Under the pieces are notes generated by a model. It had not been told where the DNA came from. It searched no databases and worked only from the letters and a program-made list of their open reading frames with translations. A program made the translations under genes and the position numbers. Source: Bacillota bacterium (GTDB lineage Bacteria; Bacillota; Sulfobacillia; Sulfobacillales; Sulfobacillaceae). From it: a stretch of 64,000 nt of DNA. Each line of letters opens with the position of its first letter. The stretch's first letter is position 1. The stretch is taken from the NCBI GenBank assembly GCA_026627385.1, contig JAPNUR010000013.1, positions 1 to 64,000 of the forward strand, given 5' to 3'. Shown here one piece after another: positions 1-8,339 of the stretch.

Positions 1-11
1 GGGCTCGGCCT

Positions 12-36
12 GGTTCCCCCACGCGGGGGCGACAGC
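12..36. repeat. Single CRISPR-repeat-like sequence at window edge
   Basis: A 25-base stretch has an internal palindrome (CCCCC-ACG-CGGGGG) and the overall look of type I-E CRISPR repeats, which often begin GGTTCCCCC and carry such a hairpin. Only one copy is present and no second copy occurs within the next 100 bases, so an array cannot be shown. If real it would be the last, degenerate repeat of an array lying to the left of the window. It could equally be a chance GC-rich hairpin. Confidence 0.2.
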
Positions 37-129
37 GATCGTGAGACTACCTGGGGCAAAAAGCGTGAGATACGACACCGTGGGTGCGGCGCCGGCGGCG
101 GGGGGGGGGGGATCGCCGGGCGGCGCGGT

Positions 130-888
130 CTCGGACAATCCCGAACCGGGGGGGGAGCCGGGTCGACGCCATGCCGGCTAAAAACCCGTTCGAGGACATG
201 ATGGAGATTGTTGAGCAGATGAAACCGATCGGCGACCTGCTGGGCCGTCGGGGCCCCGGCGGCAAACGCCTTCGCCAAGGCGTCATCGCGATCCCGCGTC
301 AGCACCTGAATCGTCGGGGGGGCCCGCAGCCACGTGGTGAGCGTCGCCGGCTGGTCATCCGGCAGCACGTCCACAATCCGATGGTGCTCGAGATCCACGA
401 GAATCGTGGCATACGTCTGGCCCTTGCGCAGGGCCCCTTCGTCGACGCCAACCACGCGGACATCACCCCGGGGGGATCCGGGGCCCGGCGGAGCGCCCGA
501 ATGACCGGATCGGCGCTGACGGGCACCCCGTAGGTCTGGGCGACCCGGGCCCCATCGGCGGCACTCGCCGTCCACCCCCACGCCGTTAACCGCTCCCACA
601 CCGGCTGGGTGCGTTGTTGATGGACGCCGAGCCACTCAGAAGGCAGCCGTTCACAGACAATCGTTTGCGGACCGGTCGGCGTGTCACACCAAAATTTCCG
701 GCACTCGAGGTGCCCTCGCACCGGAATGGTCTGCCAGGGCAGATCCTGGGGTGAACGCCAATAGCGACGATGAATCCGCGGGCTCAGCCGATGGCAGTGC
801 GGACACCGCCAGGGGTGGTCAGGCGCGCCACCACCACGATGGGGCAGCGATCCCCAACCACAGACAGGATGTCCAACGGCACATTTTT
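130..888 (-). pseudogene. ISL3-family transposase, frameshifted and truncated
   Basis: Reading leftwards from about 885, the pieces give an ISL3 transposase. There is an N-terminal segment (VPLDILSVVGDRCPI), then after a frameshift a zinc-binding motif (CPHCHRLSPRIH), then the HTH region, and after a second frameshift near 480 the catalytic core. The core shows VVGVDEGALRKGQTY (first Asp) and LTRDRDDALAKAF (second Asp), followed by ADRFHLLNNLHHVLERVF. The similarity stops near 170 in low-complexity GC-rich sequence, so the C-terminal third with the catalytic Glu is missing. At least two frame changes plus the truncation make it inactive. The family call rests on the order of these motifs. Confidence 0.75.
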
Positions 889-973
889 CGGTACAATAAA
901 GGCAGACATGAGCTCACATCCTTTGCGAGAAGGGATGCTCATGTCGTTGACATTCTTTGGCAAAATCCTGCTT

Positions 974-1325
974 TCACCAAACTTGCGCCAGAGCCACTAT
1001 GGATTGGCATTTTTGGTGATTTTCACTTTGGCCTTGACAGTCAGGCACCGCACACGCGACCCACGTCGGCGCAGGGTCCGCCGCCGCGGCCGTGCGCAAT
1101 GTGTGGAGCCAGTACTTCAATCGCCGCAACGGCACCCCCTGGGCGGCCGCCCACTGTGGCTGGCTCAATCCGCTTGCTTGATAGTCGGCCACCCGTTGCG
1201 CTTAGAGCGCTTCGTTGGCTTTCCGTTCGGCTTGCGTCATTGTGATCCCTTCTCCTTTTCCGCATTTGGCAGGATTATGGATCACCGGGTGTGCCTCCGG
1301 TAGGTGGGAACTATTTGACGGTTAC
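974..1325 (-). mobile_element. IS66-family left end with broken tnpA (orfA)
   Basis: The right border (1306-1325) read on the minus strand is GTAACCGTCAAATAGTTCCC, which has the GTAA start typical of IS66 inverted repeats. The orfA-like gene would start at the ATG at 1240 (MTQAERKANEAL), but an in-frame TAA follows after 12 codons. Beyond it the frame continues with a HTH-like stretch (GLSQPQWAAAQGVPLRRLKYWLHTLR) characteristic of the small IS66 protein. The frame ends near 974 and no TnpB or TnpC follows. A second fragment of the same end lies at 6875-6991, so the element has been present at least twice. Confidence 0.7.
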
Positions 1326-1439
1326 AGTTTTAGAGGTCGATTATTGTCGGAATAGAAAGCATGGTGATCGCAAAGGAAAATAGGGGCTCTTTGGCAAAGT
1401 CATGGGTGCTAGACAACTCACCGCCAAGGAGGAGCCCGA

Positions 1440-2303
1440 TGATTCGCTGAGAGTCTATCACAGCATTCTTTTATCAGCACGGCCCTTGGCGGAAGTCACA
1501 GCTGACCACGCTTGCGGCGTGGGTGTGGGTATTGTGGCCGACCCCGCTCTTGGCGGTCGCGACGCACCGGCCGGCCAAAAGCGCCATGAAACGCGTGGAC
1601 CGCTTTTTGGGCAATCGGCGCCTCGATGTGACGGTGGCCCAAGCCGATTTGATCCAGACCCTGCTGGCGGAGGCCACGGAAGCGCTCTTGACGCGGGATG
1701 GGACCGATCCCCATGACGGGGTGCATCAAATCTTGACCCTGAATGTACGCGCTCATGGCCGGGCCCTGCTGCTCGCCTGGCGAACCGTACGCAAGGCGGC
1801 GTGAGCCGGCCAGATGCGGGCGATGGAGATTGCGTTGTGCCAGCACGCGGCGGCGATCCCCTCGGGCTGTCACGTGATGCTCCTCGCTGACCGCGGCTGC
1901 CGCCCCGACACTCTTCGCGGCGCTGTCGGCGCTCGGATGGGACGGGATCATCCGCGCCCCAGGCCAGGGGCAGATCCCGGTCCCGGGGCGGCGGCAGGGC
2001 CTCTGGCGGTGGGCGGATCAGCGGCCGGTGCTGCGGGACTTACCGCCCATTCATGTCGAGTCTCACTTTATTTGGCACAAAATCGTCTGGATCGTCTCAC
2101 GTTTGGTGCTCAGGGTGGGGGCGGGGCTTGATGGAATGATTCGCCGGGCGGTGGCGAGCGGTCAAGGCTGGCGGAGCCGCCGCCAGGTTGCCTTGACCGC
2201 GACCCGACGCGCGGCGAGCCTACGGTGGGCCCCGTTCCCGCAGCATGTCGAAGGGATTACGGGCGTAATTTTTACATGGCCGTGCGCGCTTATGGTGTGC
2301 TGA
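1440..2303 (+). pseudogene. IS4-family transposase, multiply frameshifted
   Basis: The reading is scattered over several frames. It begins FAESITAFFYQHGPWRKSQL, continues through MKRVDRFLGNRRLDVTVAQADLIQTLLAEA and a segment ending at an in-frame TGA near 1803, then LLADRG (typical first-Asp region of IS4 transposases), and after another frameshift GWDGIIRAPGQGQIPV and VLRDLPPIHVESHFIWHKIVWIVSRL. The C-terminal YREK-type region is not recognisable, so the gene is dead. The IS4 assignment comes from the LLADRGF-like motif and the RAPGQG segment, and the subgroup is uncertain. Confidence 0.6.
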
Positions 2304-2401
2304 AGACAGAGACAAAACACAAGGGGGGGAAAGGAGAAACTGGCTGCTTAGTCTTGGTGGACTCAGCCGGTTTCCGTGCGCTTCGCGCATGAGGTCTGCG
2401 C

Positions 2402-2851
2402 ATGGATAGTATACGGGATTTTGCGATGGTCGAACAACTCTACCGCCTCTTTTTGGAGACGTTCCTCGCGCTCGGTGTGATCTGCGCCCAGTGCGGCCAG
2501 CGGCGCGAACGCCACAGTTGGCGGGCGCGCTGGGTGGTGTGGGCGCCCGGGCGGTGGGATCGGTTGGCGTTGTTACGCGTGCGCTGTCGGTCCTGTCACA
2601 CCGTGGAGACCTGTTTTCCCCCGTGGCTGGTGCCGTATGAGCCGGCCGCCACGTGGCTGCTGGTCACGCTAGGCCACGCGGTGGCGATTGACGGACAGTC
2701 GTGGGCTCAGCTCGAGCGGGAGGGGGACTGGCCCCGGCATTGGCTGCGGCGGCATGTGGGGCGCTGGCTCGCCCAAGCCGCACGGTGGCGCACGCTCCAC
2801 GGATTTTTGGCAATAAGGCCGAATCTCACGATGTCATGGACCTCCCCATAA
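2402..2851 (+). CDS. Zinc-ribbon protein of the kind found beside insertion sequences
   Basis: This 149-residue protein has two Cys pairs, CAQCGQRR near residue 28 and VRCRSCHTVETCFPPWLVPYE near residue 61, which would form a zinc ribbon. It then has a helical segment (DGQSWAQLEREGDWPRHWLRRHVGRWL) that could be a HTH. Short proteins of this layout (I think of DUF6431-type proteins) are often found next to transposases and may be transposase N-termini or accessory proteins. The last 12 or so residues look unrelated, so the original gene may have been cut at about 2815. A weak GAGGT lies 7 bases ahead of the ATG. No function is asserted. Confidence 0.45.
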   Translation: MDSIRDFAMVEQLYRLFLETFLALGVICAQCGQRRERHSWRARWVVWAPGRWDRLALLRVRCRSCHTVETCFPPWLVPYEPAATWLLVTLGHAVAIDGQSWAQLEREGDWPRHWLRRHVGRWLAQAARWRTLHGFLAIRPNLTMSWTSP

Positions 2852-2869
2852 GGGCGACCAATATCGCAA

Positions 2870-2899
2870 TTGGCCGCCACGCTGTATACTAGGTATACT
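2870..2899 (+). promoter_or_regulatory. hicBA promoter with GTATAC direct/inverted repeat operator
   Basis: TTGGCC at 2870-2875 and TATACT at 2894-2899 are 18 bases apart and form a plausible vegetative promoter. The -10 region is embedded in GTATAC-TAG-GTATAC (2884-2898), two self-complementary hexamers 3 bases apart. A symmetric site over the -10 is what an autorepressing HicB or HicAB complex would bind. The operator role is inferred from position and symmetry. Confidence 0.55.
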
Positions 2900-2925
2900 A
2901 ATAACCAGGAGGGAACCAACCCGTG

Positions 2926-3147
2926 ATGACGTCTCCGGTGCGTTTGACGGCCGCGATCACCCATGAAGGACGCTGGTTCGTGGCCCGTTGTTTGGAGGTC
3001 GAGGTCACCAGCCAAGGCGAATCCCTGGATCAAGCCCTGGCGAATTTACGGGAAGCTTTGGAACTGTATTTTGAAGACGGTGGCTTGACGGAGTTGCCCG
3101 AGACTCCCATTCTAGCTCCGGTGACCATTCATCTTCCGCCATCATGA
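2926..3147 (+). CDS. hicB: HicB-family antitoxin
   Basis: This 73-residue protein has the partial RNase H-like fold signature of HicB: a short strand rich in basic and aliphatic residues (VRLTAAITHEGRWFVARCLEVEVTSQGE) followed by the SLDQALANLREALELYFE helix. It lacks a clear C-terminal DNA-binding domain, so it belongs to the short HicB type. A GTG at 2923 directly precedes the ATG. AGGAGGG lies about 10 bases upstream. HicB neutralises HicA and usually represses the operon. The antitoxin comes first and its TGA overlaps the start of hicA in ATGA, so the two are translationally coupled. Confidence 0.88.
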   Translation: MTSPVRLTAAITHEGRWFVARCLEVEVTSQGESLDQALANLREALELYFEDGGLTELPETPILAPVTIHLPPS

Positions 3148-3365
3148 GCCCACGATTGCCCACCGTGTCGGGACCGCAGGCCGCAAAGGCTTTGCAGCGG
3201 GCCGGATTTCTCGTAGTTAGCCAGCGGGGCAGTCACCAAAAGCTCCGTCACCCTGATGGCCGCACAGCCATCATTCCCCTGCATCCAGAATTAGCGCCGG
3301 GTACTCTCCGCTCGATATTGCGACAAAGCCAGTTGAGTTTAGAAGAGTTCCAAGCGTTACTATAA
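3144..3365 (+). CDS. hicA: HicA-family mRNA interferase toxin
   Basis: This 73-residue protein matches the HicA double-stranded-RNA-binding-like fold. It has PTVSGPQAAKALQRAGF, then the key GSHQKLRHPDG segment with the conserved catalytic His, then IIPLHPELAPGTLRSILRQSQLSLEEF. HicA toxins cut mRNA when free of HicB. Start overlap with hicB (ATGA) shows coupling. Both genes look intact in an otherwise decayed neighbourhood, which fits an addiction module that has been kept while its surroundings eroded. Confidence 0.9.
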   Translation: MSPRLPTVSGPQAAKALQRAGFLVVSQRGSHQKLRHPDGRTAIIPLHPELAPGTLRSILRQSQLSLEEFQALL

Positions 3366-3879
3366 TACTGGCCCGTTGCCTCATTCCGCCCTCCCTCCGT
3401 AGGTCTTAATGAGGTGGCCCGCGGGCGGGCCTGCCTCGAAGATGCAACGATGTCCGACAGCAAGTTCCGCAGCTGGAGGGCCGGAGTTCTCGAAGGCTCA
3501 CAGTATCGAGTAACGGTTATGCCCATTTTCTGCTGTGGGTATGATGGGAATCAAGCCCCGGGGTGAGGAGCAGGAATCGACGGGTTCGCCCTCGAGTGCT
3601 TCAGCATCTCTTGGGTGGATTCGTGCGATGTTGCGGGGCGGAACGTCTCGATCTTTTACAGGGGCTGGCGTTTGTTGCCAGAACTCGCCTGCTGTGTGTG
3701 AGTGAGTTCCGCCCGGCGCACCGCCCACATGAGTCGGCACGGCCGGAGACTCGGATACGTGATTGACGACAGGCACGGAGAGGACGAGACATCGCTGACC
3801 ATGGTTCAAGAAAGACGGTCTATGTCAAGGATGTGGATAACTCACAGGAGGACAGATGATAGGGGATGAAGGCCATACC
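3366..3879. other. Intergenic, no supported gene
   Basis: About 510 bases between hicA and the IS110 remnant. Short open frames exist on both strands, but none has a recognisable domain, a good ribosome binding site or a family pattern. It probably contains noncoding flanks of the decayed IS110 element. Confidence 0.4.
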
Positions 3880-5035
3880 CCAGGAAGCGGTCGCCGGGGG
3901 GCGATCGCGCAGCGGCTGGAACCCGTCCCCGGTTAGGCTGCGTGCGCGCGGTCGGCCAAGAACCGGGCCTCGTCATAGGGCTGGCGGGTCTTCCACAGCC
4001 GGAAGGGAATCCGCAGCCAGACGTTGGCCAGCACGCGCAAGGCGGCATGATGCCCATGACCGCGGGCCCGGTATTGGTCGTCGGAGTCCCGCGCCCAGGC
4101 ACAGCGCGACAGGGAGGTGAAGGCCAGTTGATGGACCGCCGCGCGGAAATGCTTGTCGCAGGCCCGGCGCATATGGACGCGTCGGAGTTTCCCGCTTTGG
4201 TAGAGCACTGGGCTGGTGCCCGCCAAGGCTTGAACGGCCTCTGCCCGGTCAAACCGGTCCCGATTCGGGACCAAACCCGGCCTGGAGACGAGCGCAGAGT
4301 CTCCGCGACTCCCGGCACACTCATCCAGAGGTCAGCATCCGGGCTCGCCAAAAAAAGCTCGGCAAGGTGTTCGCGTAACGCCTGCTGCTCCGCCTGCACG
4401 GCCTGCAACTGGGCTACCAGCGCCCGCACCGCCCAGACTTGGGCTCGGCGCTTGCCCGGCGAGGCTTCCAAGGCGCGTTGCTGCAGCGCTCCCCAAATCC
4501 GGGGCGCTGCCTGGGCCGCCCGGGGATCGCGGTGTTGCCGCAGCCAGCGCATGACCTGGCTCACCGTCAGACGCCGCGCGTCCCGCGGATCCGGCCACGT
4601 GGCCAAAAAGGCCAAGGCCACCGGACGGCTCATATCGGCAAAGGCCGCCTAGACCTGCAGATAATAGCTCTTCAGGGCGGCGAGGAGTTGATTCGTCAAC
4701 CGGGTGGCCTGCCGGGTCAGCGCTTCGTCGATGCGGGTCAACTGGCGCCATTCCACCCAGGCTTCGTCCGCGGGCCGCAAGGGCCGCAGCTGGTCGCGGT
4801 CCGTCCAGCCCAACCGAGCCAAAATCGCCGCGTCCAGGCGGTCGGTTTTGGCGCCCGAGGGCTTGCGGCGCGCATCCGACACTTTGGGATTCACCGGATA
4901 TACCCAAAAGCCCGTCGTGCTCAACCAATCCACCACCAAGCCTTGGGAGGTCTCAATCACGAGCCATTCGCCATTAAGGAATGGGTCTGCGCTATGTGCG
5001 CGAATTTCGCCCCCTTCCGGCAGGAAGCAGCACGT
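3880..5035 (-). pseudogene. IS110-family transposase, frameshifted and N-terminally damaged
   Basis: Reading right to left, FLNGEWLVIETSQGLVV near 4965 and VNPKVSDARRKPSGAKTDRLDAAILARL match the DEDD RuvC-like N-terminal half of IS110 transposases. The first catalytic Asp region upstream of 4985 is not recognisable. The central coiled region follows (LVAQLQAVQAEQQALREHLAELF), then PDADLWMSVPGVAETL. A frameshift near 4270-4300 leads into the serine-containing C-terminal domain (RAEAVQALAGTSPVLYQSGKLRRV, the usual GxSP motif). The N-terminal portion also runs out of frame relative to the middle near 4640. IS110 elements use a bridge RNA, but none can be identified here. Confidence 0.75.
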
Positions 5036-5243
5036 CTAGAACACAGATCACAAGTTTCGCACTCAAGTCGTGCCAGGACCGGAATTTTGAGGGCGGATTT
5101 AGAGCAGGCCTGCACAGCTGGGCGGCTCAGTGAAGATCGTACGCGACTTCTGATTGACCTCAAGCACGTCTGGATTATGGGATGATAAATCGTGCGTATG
5201 TCGATGGCCTACGTCCCCTGAATTACCAGAAACCCGGCGGCAC

Positions 5244-5267
5244 AAGCCCCGCGCTTTAGCGCTCGGG
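5244..5267 (+). repeat. Possible IS200/IS605-type right-end hairpin remnant
   Basis: The motif AGCCCCGCGCTTTAGCGC then TCGGG resembles the hairpin common at right ends of TnpB-carrying IS605/IS607-type elements, where the guide (omega) RNA ends. It is preceded by CTACGTCCC and GAAACCCGGCGG, also reminiscent of such ends. No tnpA or tnpB is present nearby, so at best this is a relic. The surrounding 5036-5402 holds no other supported feature. Confidence 0.3.
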
Positions 5268-5402
5268 ATAAGCTGCCCGAGAGCGTGTAAACTTTCTCTA
5301 GGTCAGGGATCGTCAAAACGGACGAGACCTTCAGCAGGGAATCGTTAGGATTTCCGCGAACTCCTCGGGTGGTCTAATACGAAGAGGAGGGCTGAAGGTC
5401 TC

Positions 5403-5574
5403 ATGTGGATGATTCGGCAAATCATCCAGATTGTCCTGCGATTGATGGAAGGGATGCGGGAACTTTTGCGCGCAGCGCGGGATTTTGCCGCCTTGGAGGC
5501 GGGGGTGGTGGAGTTGAGTCAGTAAGCGGCTCGCCAATTGCTGACCGCGGCCTGGGAGGTACTGTGGGGAACGG
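5403..5574 (+). pseudogene. ISLre2-like transposase N-terminal fragment
   Basis: From the ATG at 5403 the frame reads MIRQIIQIVLRLMEGM, then RELLRAARDFAALEAGVVEL, followed by an in-frame TAA near 5523, then ARQLLTAAWEVLWGTAF and another stop. The leucine-rich start with a DF-LE pattern resembles the N-terminus of ISLre2 (UPF0236) transposases. The rest of the gene is missing. The similarity is short and the call is tentative. Confidence 0.35.
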
Positions 5575-5884
5575 CCTTTTAGTCAGTCTGTTTACCGTGC
5601 GCGAGACGGATCACGTGCAAGCGGTGGCCCGTCAACATCACCTCTCGTCCGCTCAAGGGCTGGCCGCCGTCAATCACCCGGCGCATGCATCTACCGTGGC
5701 CCATGTTATTCAGGATGCAGAGACCTTGGGGTTTCAGGACGTGGTGGGGGTCATCGCGGGAATCAGCCTGGTTTGCTTCCTGCTTGGCGTGGTCATCCGA
5801 TTACCCCAAAAGGAGCGTAAGACTCATGACCACTCTCTGGACCCTGCTTATCGAATGGCTAACGCTTTCGGACCTCGACTCTAA
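5573..5884 (+). pseudogene. C-terminal fragment of an MFS drug-efflux transporter
   Basis: The frame covers NGLLVSLFTVRETDHVQAVARQHH, then a final membrane helix (VVGVIAGISLVCFLLGVVIRLPQ) and a short charged tail. This is how 14-helix EmrB/QacA-type permeases end: last periplasmic loop, last helix, cytosolic tail. All upstream helices are absent because the fragment abuts an IS remnant. It is followed by a possible start of an EmrA-like gene (MTKMRKAIVTGG at 5917) that breaks off at once, which suggests a lost efflux operon. Confidence 0.5.
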
Positions 5885-5924
5885 CGAACCAGAAGAAAAA
5901 GAGAGGAGCGAGTCCGATGACTAA
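5826..5924 (+). CDS. Small ORF, 32 residues, unknown
   Basis: The ATG at 5826 has a good ribosome binding site (AAAAGGAGCG, about 8 bases upstream). It encodes a short protein with a hydrophobic N-terminal half (TTLWTLLIEWLTL) and a very acidic C-terminal half (DLDSNEPEEKERSESDD). It overlaps the end of the transporter fragment in another frame, and its stop overlaps the start of the broken EmrA-like sequence. It may be a genuine small membrane-associated protein of the lost efflux operon or a chance frame. Confidence 0.3.
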   Translation: MTTLWTLLIEWLTLSDLDSNEPEEKERSESDD

Positions 5925-6047
5925 GATGCGCAAAGCGATTGTTACCGGGGGGCACCGGGTTGCGTCACAGTCGCGCAGGTGTCGCGGGTCGCGGCTAGGC
6001 GGATTGAAGTGAACGGGGTTCCGCGTCCTTGAGTTCGGTTCTTCTCG

Positions 6048-6677
6048 CTACCACCAACGCCATTCTTTCGGTCCAACGCCATAGCGCGCAAGCAAATTTC
6101 GGGCATATTCAATGAAGTCCATCCGGCTAAAATGTAGCTCGATCGACCATCCATGAGGTAACGTTTTAGGATTATGAAAATTCTTGCCAGAGGGATGAAC
6201 CGGTGTTCGATTAATGAGATACTGTTGTGGCCCAGCGGAAAGGGGAAGATCGGCATCTGTTAGGTACCCGTGATCGACCAGCCAACAAGCGGTTTGAAAC
6301 AAAATATCGTTTCAGTGTTCAACCTGCAATGCCTGTTGCCGAATCATCAGACCATGCAATGCGGCGGGCGAAGGCTTCGTGAATGATCTGGTGCTTTGTG
6401 GGCCAATCTCTTTTGGTATCGTTTCGCGGGGAAGACTCGCGACGTCTCGAAAAATCGTAGCGATCCGTTCACTCACGTAATTTTCCACGTCTTCGGTAGT
6501 GAACCGAACGGTGGGATAAGAATGGGTCAGGATATCATGTAAAACGGGGGCCATGCCTGAGACAAAATACGTGCGGTCAGCTTTCTCCATGTTTTTACGT
6601 GACATATATCGGGTGAGATCCCATAATATCTTCCATTTTAAGCCAAAGCTCCAAAGGTTTCGAGACGATTCTCCCAC
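6048..6677 (-). pseudogene. Unknown protein interrupted by one in-frame stop
   Basis: A GTG start at 6677 opens a 121-codon frame ending at TGA 6312-6314. The same frame resumes and continues to 6048 (FQTACWLVDHGYLTDADLPLS, then PSGKNFHNPKTLPHGWSIE, ending GPKEWRWW). Because both halves share one frame and one base composition, lower in GC than the surroundings, a single gene of about 209 codons with a premature TGA is likely. A TTG at 6302 could restart translation. No family was recognised. Lower GC suggests transfer from another source. Confidence 0.45.
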
Positions 6678-6874
6678 ATGTTTTTTGCGGAGCTATGGAA
6701 TGGGGTCTATACCCACTGTCGGTCCACGTCATGGACCACTGCGAGAACTGCACGGAGGACATCGGTTCACAAAGGCGGCACAGAATGGAATTCTGGCCGG
6801 TTGTACTGTTTCTCGACAGTCGTCAATTGTCACGATGATGGCCATGTTTAGCGAGTAGCACCCTGGCCCACCCA
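6678..6874. other. Intergenic, nothing recognised
   Basis: About 200 bases between the interrupted gene and the IS66 end. No supported gene, hairpin or promoter was found. Confidence 0.4.
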
Positions 6875-6991
6875 GTAACTGTCAAATAGTTCCCGGAGGC
6901 ACACCCGATGATCCATAATGCTGCCAAATGCGGAACAAGAGAGGAGATCACGAGGACGCCAGCCGAACGGGAAGCAAACGAGGCACTCTGG
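6875..6991 (+). mobile_element. Second fragment of the IS66 left end
   Basis: GTAACTGTCAAATAGTTCCC at 6875-6894 differs by one base from the end at 1306-1325. The similarity continues through the leader and the first codons of tnpA (ACGCCAGCCGAACGGGAAGC), although the start ATG has become AGG. It ends abruptly near 6991. This copy lies in the opposite orientation to the one near 1 kb. It is a non-functional scar of a second insertion or of a rearrangement. Confidence 0.7.
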
Positions 6992-7205
6992 TTTCGCGTT
7001 ATGTCGCCCTAAATCCCGTGTCAAAATCCCTCGCGATGACAGGAGTTGGGCGCGACAGTGTGAGCGAGCAGGGAGTGTTATGAGCGGCGATGCGATCGGG
7101 GGCTCGCTTCCTTTGAGGAGCAAGAATGACCAAGACATGCCCTTCGTCCGGTCCCAGCGTCTTCACGGACAGGCCTAAGGAGCCATGGAGAGAAATCGAC
7201 GCCGC

Positions 7206-7628
7206 CTACCAATGGGCCGGATGCCCGATCAGCACGCCGATAATGAGCGTCAGGGCGGCGAGGAGGATGGCCAGCCACGTGCTCACACGAAATTCGAGGC
7301 GGTGTTCGAGCTTGTCAAATCGCTGGTCCATCTTATCGAGGCGCTGATCGATGGCCGCAAATCGCTGATCAATGGCCGCAAAGCGCTGATCGATGGCCGC
7401 AAAGCGCTGATCAATGGCCGCAAAGCGGTCATTCAGGCTCCGTTCCTGCGCGGCAAAGCGGTCATTGATGCTCCGCTCGAGGGCGGCAAACCGCTCATCC
7501 ATGCGCAGCCGTTCATCGTTGAAGCGTTGGTTGATGTTGTCATTCAGTTGCTGAATTTGGTTGCTGATGAGGACCCAGGGCATTTCAAGCACCGGATGCG
7601 CGTCAGACGGTGTAGGCGCGTCGCTCAT
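7206..7628 (-). CDS. Tail-anchored coiled-coil protein with 7-residue repeats
   Basis: This 140-residue protein begins MSDAPTPSDAHPVLEMPWV, followed by a long coiled coil from about residue 22. The centre of the coil is four near-perfect copies of the heptad FAAIDQR, flanked by related heptads (FAALERSIND, FAAQERSLND, LDKMDQRFDKLEHR). It ends with one membrane helix (WLAILLAALTLIIGVLIG) and a short tail. The layout resembles DUF1640/bacteriophage-holin-like or chemoreceptor-stalk-like coiled coils, but no exact family is claimed. The start was set at 7628 because an AAAGGAC site lies ahead of it. The plus strand is also open here only because of the repeat. Confidence 0.65.
   Translation of the reverse strand: MSDAPTPSDAHPVLEMPWVLISNQIQQLNDNINQRFNDERLRMDERFAALERSINDRFAAQERSLNDRFAAIDQRFAAIDQRFAAIDQRFAAIDQRLDKMDQRFDKLEHRLEFRVSTWLAILLAALTLIIGVLIGHPAHW
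7341..7424 (-). repeat. Four tandem 21-base repeats encoding FAAIDQR
   Basis: Four 21-base units alternate between GATCGAT and GATCAAT variants and encode the central heptads of the coiled-coil protein. Two or three more degenerate units follow up to about 7500. Such near-identical units are prone to slippage and would change the coil length in steps of exactly one heptad, keeping frame. Confidence 0.85.
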
Positions 7629-7659
7629 GGGGCACAGTCCTTTCCCGAACATCACTTGT

Positions 7660-8330
7660 TCCTTCCATTATAGCACCTATAGCACCTCGGCCACCGCGAG
7701 GGCTTCGGCCTCACTTTGCTGCACGCGGTGCAACGTGCCAGCGTGGCGGTCGAAGCCGTACCCATGCGTGTCATTGGACGCGTCAGCGCCGGTGAGCACG
7801 AGCGCAATGGGCGACGGCGTCGGTGGGTGGCGCAGCGTCGATATCATTATCGCCAGCAATGAGCGAGACGAGATGGCGCCGTCCGGTCGCGGAATCGGTG
7901 TTACCGCAATCGGTCACGATAAACGGTGGCGCACGCGTGATCACGGGGGCGCTGCTCCTGTCATCAACTTGGCGGATACATGGTGGGCTAACCGGCGTGG
8001 GAGCACAGGGGGGATGGCCTCGAAGGCCGTGGAATGGACCCAGCAAAAATCGGCCACCGCAGCCAGATCGGCCACTGCGGTACCGGTGGGATGAACTTAT
8101 GTCTATAAATTAGACAAGAAAGGGCAGACATCACCTCCTGGGTGTCAGCGAGGGCGTGGGAGCCACTTCGCAGGGCGGCCGGATCGGGAAACGCAGCCTG
8201 TCGACGGCTCTCGTCGCCTGGAACACGGAAGCTGCGCTCCGAAGGCCTTCTCGAACCAAGCGCACGGCTTACTCAACACGTGTCACAGCCCGGCTCGGAT
8301 TCGGGCAGCGCGTAGACGATGTAAGGTGGA
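7660..8330. other. Intergenic, no supported gene
   Basis: About 670 bases with several overlapping open frames on both strands, none with a family pattern or good initiation site. It may contain eroded transposon or phage sequence. Nothing could be assigned. Confidence 0.4.
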
Positions 8331-8339
8331 CCCCTCTGT

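Noticed and set aside
3498..3809. Minus-strand 103-codon frame between hicA and the IS110 remnant
   Set aside because: The composition is partly protein-like, but no family pattern, ribosome binding site or neighbour relation supports it.
3942..5185. Long plus-strand frames across the IS110 remnant
   Set aside because: They are mirror frames of the transposase in GC-rich DNA, with no domains and no initiation sites.
7185..7673. Plus-strand frame of 162 codons opposite the coiled-coil gene
   Set aside because: It is open only because of the 21-base repeats and reads as low-complexity Lys/Ala/Gly-rich sequence. The minus-strand protein has a proper start, coil and membrane helix.
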